Assembly: GCA_025062105.1 (NCBI GenBank) | Contig: JANXAQ010000129.1 | Coordinates: forward strand, 1 to 46,335 | Direction: 5' to 3' | Length of the DNA stretch: 46,335 nt | From: Thermoguttaceae bacterium | GTDB lineage: Bacteria > Planctomycetota > Planctomycetia > Pirellulales > Thermoguttaceae | Part shown: one piece after another, positions 27,958 to 34,811 of the stretch | Layout: the number at the start of each line of letters is the position of its first letter | How positions within the stretch are numbered: the stretch's first letter is position 1 | Position numbers and translations under genes: made by a program | Notes under the pieces: generated by a model | What the model was told of the DNA's origin: nothing | Database searches by the model: none | Seen by the model: the letters and a program-made list of their open reading frames with translations, nothing else

Positions 27958-30189
27958 ATGGCGGCCGACTTATCTCAGCTCCGGCAATCGGAGGTGTCTT
28001 GTCGAGCTTGGCAGTGGATCGGGGTACGGGGGATTTTATGGTTGGCGATTTCGGCTCTTGGGGTATCGGCCTTTTTGACTCAGGTGGTGTTATTACGGGA
28101 ACTATTGGCCGCCTTAGCCGGCAATGAATTGGTTTTAGGCATTGTGCTGGGCAGTTGGATGCTGCTGACTGGATGGGGGGCTTCGGCAGGCCGATTGGTC
28201 GATCGGCTTCGGTATCCGTTAGTTATTTTGGCTGTGGCTCAAATGGCCATAGGGCTGATTCCGCTGGTCCAACTAGGGATCATCCGTACCTATCGAGATC
28301 TTGTCTTTGTGCGAGGGGCTGAAGTCGGCCCAGCGGAAACGGTTCTGGTTTGCTTGGTACTGTTGGCTCCGTATTGTGTTGTGGCGGGGTTTGTGTTGAC
28401 GTTGACCTGTCGGCTTTTAGCGCCGGAAGGGCAACCGGAAAGCATCGGCCAAGTATACTTTTTGGACGTGCTGGGCGATATTGTAGGGGGACTTTTGTTT
28501 AGTTTTTTGTTGGTTTGGTTTCTGGGGCATTTTGGCATTTTGTACCTTTCGGCCTTTTTGAATCTTGGCTTAGCTGGTGGCGTGGGCTATTTGGCCCGAA
28601 GCCGGTTGTGCACTGTAGCAGCGGCGCTGTTGATGGTGGCATTGGCTGGCCTGGCGACCTGCTACGATCTAGAACTAGCGACTACTCAGCGGCAGTTTGC
28701 TGGGCAAGAGGTAGTTTTTCATGGCCAATCAGCATACAACCGGGTGGTAATCACTCGGCTTGCAGAGCAATTGACTTTTTACGCCAGCGGTACGCCGCTT
28801 TTTTCCACGGGCGACGTCGAAACCAGAGAGCAAAAAGTACATTTTGCAATGGCCCAGCGTCCTCAGGCTCGCCGGGTGCTCCTTTTAGGTGGCGGGCTAT
28901 CCGGCACTGCGAAGGAAGTGCTCCAATGGGCTGATGCCACCACCAACCTCCTACCCTCTGAACCTATGCAGGTGGATTATGTGGAGCTCGACCCCCTACT
29001 GCTTTCGGCCGGCCAACGATTTGTCCCGGAAACCTTAGAGGATCGGCGAATCCAGGTTTTAACTGGCGACGGTCGGCTTTGGGTTCGTAGCTGTTCGACG
29101 CAGTATGATGTGGTGTTGGCCGATGTACCTGATCCGCTCTCCAGCCAGTGGAACCGCTTCTACAGCCGGGAGTTCTTTCAAGAGGTCAAAGAGCGTCTGC
29201 GGGCTGAAGGCGTATTTGCCTTGGCCTGTGCTTCGTATGAAAACTACCTCAGTCCGGAACTAGCCGACCTGGTCGCTATCGTGCACCGAACGCTTCGAGA
29301 ATCCTTTCAGAATATCCTGATGATTCCCGCTAGCCGAATTATTTTTCTGGCTTCCGATGGGCCGCTTACTGTCCAAATTGCCGAACGGATTGCCCAGCAT
29401 GGGCTGAAAACCCACTCCATGCGGCCTGGGTATTTGGCCGGTATTTTGGCGCCGGATCGGTTGGCCGCCTTGGAGCGTGCGGTTCGGTCGGATGCACCGG
29501 TCAACCGGGATTTTTATCCCATCTTATCTTATCGGCATTTGCGCTATTGGATGCGTCAGCATCAGGTTCGATGGAGTGTTTTCCTCCTGGTGCTGACTGG
29601 GGTGGGGTTGTGGTGTTTATGGCGTGCAAGACCGGTGACCATGGTGGTCTTTAGTGTGGGGCTGGCAGGTTCCCTTTTGCATGTGGTGTTGCTTTTAGGC
29701 TTTCAGGTGGTCTTTGGTTGTGTGTATCATCGGGTGGGGCTAATGGTAACGGCTTTTATGGCGGGTTTGGCAGCGGGTTCGGCCTGGACGAACCGTCGGC
29801 TTGTCCGGTGGGAGAGTCGGGCGTTGGGTCTGTTGGCCGTTGCTGTAGCGGCCTTTGCTGTGGTGTTGCCGCTTGGGCTGGTGGGCTTAGCTGAGGCAAG
29901 CCGATGGCCCGCTCTGAACCTACCCTGCCAAGGAACGTTTTTAGCGCTGAGCTTTGTGTTAGCGGGTTTGGTGGGAATGGTGTTTCCGCTGGCAGCAAAA
30001 ATAGGATTTGAACAAGTTTCTATAACAGCTGCTCGCATTTATACGGCTGATTATCTGGGAGCCGCCTTTGGAGCTCTGCTAGGAAGCAGCCTGCTGATCC
30101 CCCTTTTAGGCTTCGGTCCCGTCTGCCTGCTGGTGGCAGGCCTGAACCTAATTGCCGCAGCTATTATCTTCTTAGTTCGAAAAGGATAA
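27958..30189 (+). CDS. Membrane-embedded spermidine-synthase-like protein
   Basis: A 743-residue protein with membrane helices on both sides of a soluble aminopropyltransferase-like domain. The ATG at 27958 is chosen because AAGGAT stands eight bases upstream; the frame is open back to a GTG at 27808 but that extension looks non-coding. About six or seven hydrophobic helices fill residues 20-230. The synthase-like domain runs from about 254 to 472, with RRVLLLGGGLSGT (SAM/nucleotide loop), VDYVELDP, GDGRLW, and VVLADVPDP, the counterpart of the catalytic D-x-T-D-P. Further helices from about 538 to the end complete the protein. Fused proteins of this kind are common in bacteria but their substrate is mostly unproven, so polyamine synthesis is an inference. 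No polyamine gene is adjacent. Confidence 0.85.
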   Translation: MAADLSQLRQSEVSCRAWQWIGVRGILWLAISALGVSAFLTQVVLLRELLAALAGNELVLGIVLGSWMLLTGWGASAGRLVDRLRYPLVILAVAQMAIGLIPLVQLGIIRTYRDLVFVRGAEVGPAETVLVCLVLLAPYCVVAGFVLTLTCRLLAPEGQPESIGQVYFLDVLGDIVGGLLFSFLLVWFLGHFGILYLSAFLNLGLAGGVGYLARSRLCTVAAALLMVALAGLATCYDLELATTQRQFAGQEVVFHGQSAYNRVVITRLAEQLTFYASGTPLFSTGDVETREQKVHFAMAQRPQARRVLLLGGGLSGTAKEVLQWADATTNLLPSEPMQVDYVELDPLLLSAGQRFVPETLEDRRIQVLTGDGRLWVRSCSTQYDVVLADVPDPLSSQWNRFYSREFFQEVKERLRAEGVFALACASYENYLSPELADLVAIVHRTLRESFQNILMIPASRIIFLASDGPLTVQIAERIAQHGLKTHSMRPGYLAGILAPDRLAALERAVRSDAPVNRDFYPILSYRHLRYWMRQHQVRWSVFLLVLTGVGLWCLWRARPVTMVVFSVGLAGSLLHVVLLLGFQVVFGCVYHRVGLMVTAFMAGLAAGSAWTNRRLVRWESRALGLLAVAVAAFAVVLPLGLVGLAEASRWPALNLPCQGTFLALSFVLAGLVGMVFPLAAKIGFEQVSITAARIYTADYLGAAFGALLGSSLLIPLLGFGPVCLLVAGLNLIAAAIIFLVRKG

Positions 30190-30328
30190 AATATATCTGT
30201 GAGGAGGGCTCTGGCTTCGGAATCACGGGACTTAGAACTTCTAACACAGTCAAAATCTCGATGGTTCTGAAGGACTACTAGCCACTTTGGAGGCCGATAG
30301 GACAGCCGTTTGGTTAAGGGGTTCTTGG

Positions 30329-30637
30329 CTCGCCTTTTGTCATGTTCTAGGGGGGACAGCCTTTTCGGATGTCCTAACCCTATGGCAATGTTGGAGTTAG
30401 AGGCTATCCTAAAACACATTTTCTATGATGAAAGGAGGTTTCCTTCCTAAATTCCCCAGAATCCCCAAAATCCCTGTTTTTAAGGAGTGTCGAGGGCAGG
30501 ATCTGATCGGCCAAAACCCATTGGAAACCGCCCAACTCTCAATTTCAATACCGCCTCTTAGGAAATTTGCTGAACAAAGAATCCTCAAACTCGAAGTGCT
30601 GGAAATAAAAGAAGGTACAAAAATGCTACAAGGCGAG
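30329..30637 (-). repeat. MITE-like element, family A, copy A8, split by C1
   Basis: The outer ends CTCGCCTTTTGTCATGTT and AAATGCTACAAGGCGAG are decayed family A ends. The flanks CTTGG and TTTGG match at four of five bases. The family interior, GGAGTTAG then GAAATTTGCTGAACAAAG, is broken exactly at 30400/30557, where C1 is inserted; joining the two sides restores the phrase seen in A7. Confidence 0.85.
30401..30556 (+). repeat. MITE-like element, family C, copy C1
   Basis: A 156-base element, starting AGGCTATCCTAAAAC and ending AATTTCAATACCGCCT, nested in A8. The 5-bp flanks GTTAG and CTTAG differ at one base. It matches C2 at 39935-40090 in opposite orientation, with long identical blocks such as TTTTCTATGATGAAAGG and AAAATCCCTGTTTTTAAGG. 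A frame beginning MMKGGFLPK is open in both copies, but most differences would change the protein, so it is not a gene. Confidence 0.85.
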
Positions 30638-30651
30638 TTTGGCGATTTTCG

Positions 30652-30832
30652 GGAACCTCTGCGTAATTCAAAGGGGATGTTTTTATACCATTTTGGCTTG
30701 TGCTCCCTCTGACACAACATATAGGGGTGCCAGCATTGCTAGCATCCAATAGATAGTAGCTATCCGGATAGGACAACTGAATGATTAGAGAACCGAAAGT
30801 TCACTATATTTTCAGAATTTTGCAGAGATTCA
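30652..30832 (+). repeat. MITE-like element, family B, copy B5
   Basis: The left end GGAACCTCTGCGTAATTC and the right end AATTTTGCAGAGATTC are inverted. The flanks TTTCG and ATTCG match at four of five. The central GGTGCCAGC-ATT-GCTAGCATCC is an imperfect hairpin. It lies 98 bases upstream of the next gene. Confidence 0.85.
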
Positions 30833-30930
30833 TTCGGAACTTTTGCCGGTACCGAAAAGACCAGTTACTGTTTATTGATTCATCTATTGGTCTAATAGCC
30901 ATATTTGTAAAAAGGAAAGGAACATAGCGG

Positions 30931-31716
30931 ATGGCATTTCGACCGTATAAGCTGTTTCTATTTCCGGCCAGGATTTGGGCAGTTTTTCCAGTGGTGGGCT
31001 GTGCTGTGGGCATCGGCGGGATGGTACGTGTGAGTTTTGCTCAGCCGGCCACATCGGTGCAACTACCAACGTTTTCCTATTTCAGTGTCGGTACCAGTGT
31101 GTTGGTGCCAGATCGGGGTGGGGCTATTTTGGGCGGGGTGGGCCGATCGGCTAGCCAAAGGTCCCAGTTGGGTTGGCCAGTTCTCAGTCTGGGGCAAAAG
31201 TCCCTCGGCTTAAACCGATCCGCGCAAATAGTCGGCATCTCAGTGTGGATCCATGATTTTGAGGCGATGGAGGCCCAACTGCTTGGTCAGCGGCACCCAG
31301 CCGTGGCCGGTTCGTTTGCGACAGATTTCCATGCAAAAAGCAATGGCTCTGGAAGCCGGGAAACAACGACGGTTTTGGCCGACCTCCCCACCGTCAGGAT
31401 TCTTCCAAAGCCTGACGCATTTTCACCGGAGAGCGGTCAGATGCCCTCGACGGCAGAACAATCGGTTTTAAGTGTGGCCGAACTTCGACGGCAGCGGCAG
31501 GCCGAGCTGGAGGCCCAAAACCAACAGGCGTACGCATGGTTCCAACGAGGCCAACAGGCCCAATCAGAAGGCAAACTTGCCGTAGCCCGAATCTATTACC
31601 AAATGGCTCTTCGCCTTGCGAGTGGCTCGCTAAAACAGGAGATCCAACACTGCATGGACGCCGTTTCATCTTCTCAGACACCCCCTCCTTTGGGCTGGCA
31701 GGGAAAAAACAGATAA
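30931..31716 (+). CDS. Small secreted protein with C-terminal TPR-like helices
   Basis: A 261-residue exported protein of unknown function. The ATG follows AAAGGAAAGG. Residues 1-37 are a long signal peptide, likely cut after SFA-Q. Then comes FSVGTSVLVPDRGGAILGGV, a motif I associate with planctomycete secreted proteins, with regularly placed glycines. A serine-rich low-complexity part spans about 130-175. The last 85 residues are helical (VAELRRQRQAELEAQNQQAY then GKLAVARIYYQMALR), the second fitting a single TPR-like unit. It is probably periplasmic or surface-associated, binding a partner through the helical tail. No operon partner is visible. Confidence 0.8.
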   Translation: MAFRPYKLFLFPARIWAVFPVVGCAVGIGGMVRVSFAQPATSVQLPTFSYFSVGTSVLVPDRGGAILGGVGRSASQRSQLGWPVLSLGQKSLGLNRSAQIVGISVWIHDFEAMEAQLLGQRHPAVAGSFATDFHAKSNGSGSRETTTVLADLPTVRILPKPDAFSPESGQMPSTAEQSVLSVAELRRQRQAELEAQNQQAYAWFQRGQQAQSEGKLAVARIYYQMALRLASGSLKQEIQHCMDAVSSSQTPPPLGWQGKNR

Positions 31717-31849
31717 GCCAGCTCCGCACCCTCTCGAACAATAGAAAGTTGCCATCGCAGGTACCTTCTGCAAATTCATGAACATATAGGGAACCTCATG
31801 AACTTTTGATCTGACAGCCATTTGGTTCTCCACTCGACCCCTTACTATA

Positions 31850-31997
31850 CTCGACTTTTGCCATTTTCCCTAACTCCTTTTGTTTCCAGTAGTTACGACG
31901 ATACTTTCTTTTGTTCACATAATTTCCTAAGTCCAACAGTTACAAGGAGTTAGAGTTTTCCCCTTCCGGAAGAAGGCCTAAAATGGCAAAAGTCGAG
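31850..31997 (+). repeat. MITE-like element, family A, copy A9
   Basis: The ends CTCGACTTTTGCCATTTT and AAAATGGCAAAAGTCGAG are perfect inverted repeats. The 8-bp direct repeat TTACTATA flanks it (31842-31849 and 31998-32005), longer than the 5 bp seen at other A copies. It is very close to A2 in sequence and is inserted in B6. Confidence 0.92.
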
Positions 31998-32005
31998 TTA
32001 CTATA

Positions 32006-32194
32006 GAAACCTCTGCATAATTCAAAGGGGATATTTTTATACCATTTTGGCTGGTCCTCCCTCTAACACATCATATAGTTGCATTAGCATTGCAGCACCC
32101 AATAGATAGTAGGGGTCCTAGGAGGACAACCGAACGGCTAGAGAGTCGAAGGTTCCCGAAGTTCCCTATATGTTCAAGATTATGCAGAAGTTTC
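32006..32194 (+). repeat. MITE-like element, family B, copy B7
   Basis: The ends GAAACCTCTGCATAATTC and AAGATTATGCAGAAGTTTC are inverted. TATA flanks it on both sides (32002-32005 and 32195-32198). It lies one duplication away from A9, inside B6: a family B element inserted in a family B element. Confidence 0.85.
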
Positions 32195-32309
32195 TATATA
32201 TTGGATTAGGCGGAAGGTAAGCCAGCATGGTATAAGAATAGCCCTCTGAATTAGGTAGAAGTTCTAGCAGTTTTTTCTCCCAGCAGGGGACTGATCTGAG
32301 GACCCGTTG

Positions 32310-32414
32310 CTATCGATTGGTTGCTAGCAGTGGTAGCAACCCGGCATGTTGGGTCAATAAAGGTTGGAAGCGAAATAGTATAAAAATATCTCCTTTAACT
32401 TATGGAGAGGTTCC
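32310..32414 (-). repeat. MITE-like element, family B, partial copy B8
   Basis: Only one half is recognisable, from the central hairpin GGTTGCTA-GCAGTGG-TAGCAACC to the end TTATGGAGAGGTTCC. The other half is missing or too decayed. It ends 106 bases upstream of the kinase start. Confidence 0.7.
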
Positions 32415-32520
32415 AACATTGCAGAATAAAAAATTTTCAAAGCCTAAGTTCTTAAAAAAGAGAGAAATTAGCAAACGTTGAGCTATCCTCTTTTTGGCAG
32501 AGTTTGGTATACTTGGAACT

Positions 32521-34794
32521 ATGTCCGAAGATGTAACTATTCCCCAAAGCCGAACCGAGCAGCGGCAGGCGCAGCAGATGAGCCTGCAGGGAGCCCGACC
32601 GCCGGTGGAGGTACCCGGCTATGAGGCGGAACGTCTGCTGGGCGTAGGTGCCTACGGCGAAGTCTGGGTGGCCGTGGAGCGGAACACCGGACGACGGGTG
32701 GCCATCAAGTTTTACGCCCATCGGGGCGGGCTAGACTGGGCGTTGTTGTCTCGGGAGGTAGAGAAGCTAGCTTTTCTGTTTGCCGACCGGTATGTGGTGC
32801 AGTTGATTGGGGTGGGCTGGGACGCCTCGCCACCCTATTACATTATGGAGTATCTAGAGCGGGGTTCATTGGCGGATCGGCTGGAACAAGGGCCGCTGCC
32901 GGTCGAAGAGGCTGTGGCGCTATTTCACGATGTGGCCGTCGGTCTGCTTCATGCCCACGGCAAAGGAGTGCTCCACTGCGACCTGAAACCGGCCAATATC
33001 CTGCTAGACCAGGATGGTCGGCCTCGGCTGGCGGATTTTGGGCAGTCTCGGCTTTCGCATGAACAGGCGCCGGCATTGGGAACTCTTTTCTACATGGCGC
33101 CGGAACAGGCCGACTTGCAGGCTGCGCCGGATGCTCGTTGGGATGTTTATGCCTTGGGGGCGCTACTATATTGCATGTTAACGGGCAGCCCGCCGTATCG
33201 GACGCCGGAGATATTGCGCCAATTGGAGCAGGCGCCGAACTTGGTGGAGCGGTTGGCGGTGTATCGGCGGTGGATTCGGCATTCGCCTCGGCCGACGGCC
33301 CATCGGCAACTGCCGGGTGTGGATCGGGATTTGGCCGACATTATTGATCGATGTCTTGCCGTCGATCCGGAGAAAAGGTTTCCTAATGTACAGGCTGTCT
33401 TGGATGCTTTATATGCCCGCCAATTGCGTCGGCAGCGACGGCCCATGTTGCTCGTTGGGGCGGTAGGGCCGGTGTTGCTGCTTTTGGTAGTGGGTTTTTT
33501 TGCCTGGCAGGGGGCAACCGCTGCCCTGCAGCGATCGGAAGAGGCTCTGATTCAGCGGGCCTTGGAAAGCAATAAGTTTGCCGCCCAATATGCGGCCCGG
33601 ACGACGGCCGCCGAGGTGGCCCGCCGGTACCGAGCGGTCGAAAAACTCCTGCAATCCGATGAGTTCCTGAACCTCTTACAACAGACCATCCAGCATCCGG
33701 AACTTCAGCCGATCCTACGCCGATTGGCAGATCCGCAGCTTTCTGAGGTGGAACTTCGGCAGTTGGCCCATCAACTTCGTGGCCATCCCCAGCGACGCAA
33801 ACTCCAAGAAGCCTTCCAGCAAGCCATCCCACCAGAAATGCACATAGGCAAGGAAGTAAACAGTTGGTTTTTGAACGATCCGTTGGGCAACCAGATCGCT
33901 CGGGTGCCGGAGGAAGCCGACGTAGTAACCATTGGCCGAAACTACGCCTGGCGAAGCTACTTTCACGGCGGGCCGATGGATATGCCGGATCGTCGGTGGC
34001 GGCCCCAACCAGGCCAACACTTGCAAAAAACCCAAATGTCCGCCGCCTATCAAAGCGAAGCAACCGGCCGATGGAATGTGGCCGTCTCGACACCGGTCCG
34101 CCAACAGCCAGGCGGACAGTTTCTGGGCGTAGTGGGCCTAACGGTCGGCATTGGCACTTTGGTGGAGCTACCGCCCAAGCCGGATCAGTTCGCCGTGCTG
34201 GTCGAAGAACCCACTGCCCAACATCCAGGCCGCATCCTAGAACACCCCCTGTTTCAGTCCCGAGACCCCGCCCAACCGAAGATTCCTAAAGAGTTTAGCC
34301 ATATTCTCATCAAACCGGACGACCTCCCCGCCACCTGGCAGCGGCGATGCTGGTATGAGGACCCGGTGGGAAACCTGCCGGGCGGGGAATATTACCAGCG
34401 ACGTTGGTTGGCCGAGATGGAGTCGGTCCAACTGGCCGGTCAGCCAACCGGTTGGCTGATTATTGTACAGCAGTCGTATGAAACGGCGATCGGCCAGGCG
34501 CTTCGGGAACTTCGGCAGCAACTGGTCGGCTATGCCTTGGCGGCGGCCGCCGGCGTGATCCTGGTGGTCGTGAGCCTATGGACCTTTGCTTTGCGGATGT
34601 TCCGGGAGTCAGCTCCGGCGGCCTGGCTGGGTGGAAAAACCGGTTCTGGCAGTGAAAAACTCGGTTCTACACCAACTCCTTCGGCCCCTCAGACCCATCG
34701 GATTAGCCCATGGGAACAAGGCATCTCCGAGGCTCCGACCGAACCTTCCCCGACCGAACCCCACCTGCCTTCCTCCTTGCCCCCGTCGGGCTAA
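32521..34794 (+). CDS. Membrane Ser/Thr protein kinase with extracytoplasmic sensor
   Basis: A 757-residue Hanks-type kinase. The kinase domain spans about 34-300: glycine loop LLGVGAYGEV, K63 in VAIK, a glutamate near 79-81, catalytic loop HCDLKPANIL with D154, DFG at 172-174 and APEQ. The usual HRD arginine is Cys (HCD), so it is not an RD kinase and may not need activation-loop phosphorylation. A first membrane helix lies at about 308-329, an extracytoplasmic part of about 330 residues fits a double Cache-type sensor (IGRNYAWRSYF, then VGLTVGIGTLVE), and a second helix lies at about 667-690 before a Pro/Ser/Thr-rich tail. It should sense a small ligand outside and phosphorylate cytoplasmic targets. 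The ATG at 32521 is chosen over a TTG nine codons earlier; neither has a good ribosome site. It converges on the MFS gene with 17 bases between stops. Confidence 0.92.
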   Translation: MSEDVTIPQSRTEQRQAQQMSLQGARPPVEVPGYEAERLLGVGAYGEVWVAVERNTGRRVAIKFYAHRGGLDWALLSREVEKLAFLFADRYVVQLIGVGWDASPPYYIMEYLERGSLADRLEQGPLPVEEAVALFHDVAVGLLHAHGKGVLHCDLKPANILLDQDGRPRLADFGQSRLSHEQAPALGTLFYMAPEQADLQAAPDARWDVYALGALLYCMLTGSPPYRTPEILRQLEQAPNLVERLAVYRRWIRHSPRPTAHRQLPGVDRDLADIIDRCLAVDPEKRFPNVQAVLDALYARQLRRQRRPMLLVGAVGPVLLLLVVGFFAWQGATAALQRSEEALIQRALESNKFAAQYAARTTAAEVARRYRAVEKLLQSDEFLNLLQQTIQHPELQPILRRLADPQLSEVELRQLAHQLRGHPQRRKLQEAFQQAIPPEMHIGKEVNSWFLNDPLGNQIARVPEEADVVTIGRNYAWRSYFHGGPMDMPDRRWRPQPGQHLQKTQMSAAYQSEATGRWNVAVSTPVRQQPGGQFLGVVGLTVGIGTLVELPPKPDQFAVLVEEPTAQHPGRILEHPLFQSRDPAQPKIPKEFSHILIKPDDLPATWQRRCWYEDPVGNLPGGEYYQRRWLAEMESVQLAGQPTGWLIIVQQSYETAIGQALRELRQQLVGYALAAAAGVILVVVSLWTFALRMFRESAPAAWLGGKTGSGSEKLGSTPTPSAPQTHRISPWEQGISEAPTEPSPTEPHLPSSLPPSG

Positions 34795-34811
34795 TACGCT
34801 TTCTGGTGGAT

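Larger units (their letters stand above)
30190..30930. other. Repeat-filled gap upstream of the small secreted protein
   Basis: It contains A8 interrupted by C1 (30329-30637) and B5 (30652-30832). Positions 30190-30328 show no gene or clear terminator. The 98 bases between B5 and the next start should hold the promoter. Confidence 0.55.
31760..32265 (-). repeat. MITE-like element, family B, copy B6, split by A9 and B7
   Basis: The left part (31760-31849) starts GGTACCTTCTGCAAATT and the right part (32195-32265) ends AATTAGGTAGAAGTTCT. Removing A9, B7 and their duplications joins CCCCTTACTATA to TATTGGATTAGG, which fits the continuous family phrase CACCTACTATTTATTGGG seen in the reverse complement of B2. 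It must therefore be older than both insertions. Confidence 0.75.
31717..32520. other. Repeat cluster upstream of the Ser/Thr kinase
   Basis: Almost the whole gap is B6 (31760-32265, hosting A9 and B7) and the fragment B8 (about 32310-32414). The 106 bases from B8 to the kinase start are AT-rich and should hold its promoter. No gene is visible. Confidence 0.6.

Noticed and set aside
30425-30712. Open frame starting MMKGGFLPK over C1, with a similar frame over C2
   Set aside because: The frame recurs because the DNA is repeated. Most differences between the copies change the amino acid and the frames end differently, so there is no sign of selection on a protein.
33383-34093. 236-codon antisense frame in the kinase gene
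   Set aside because: Arginine- and alanine-rich shadow of a well-supported kinase gene, with no motifs.
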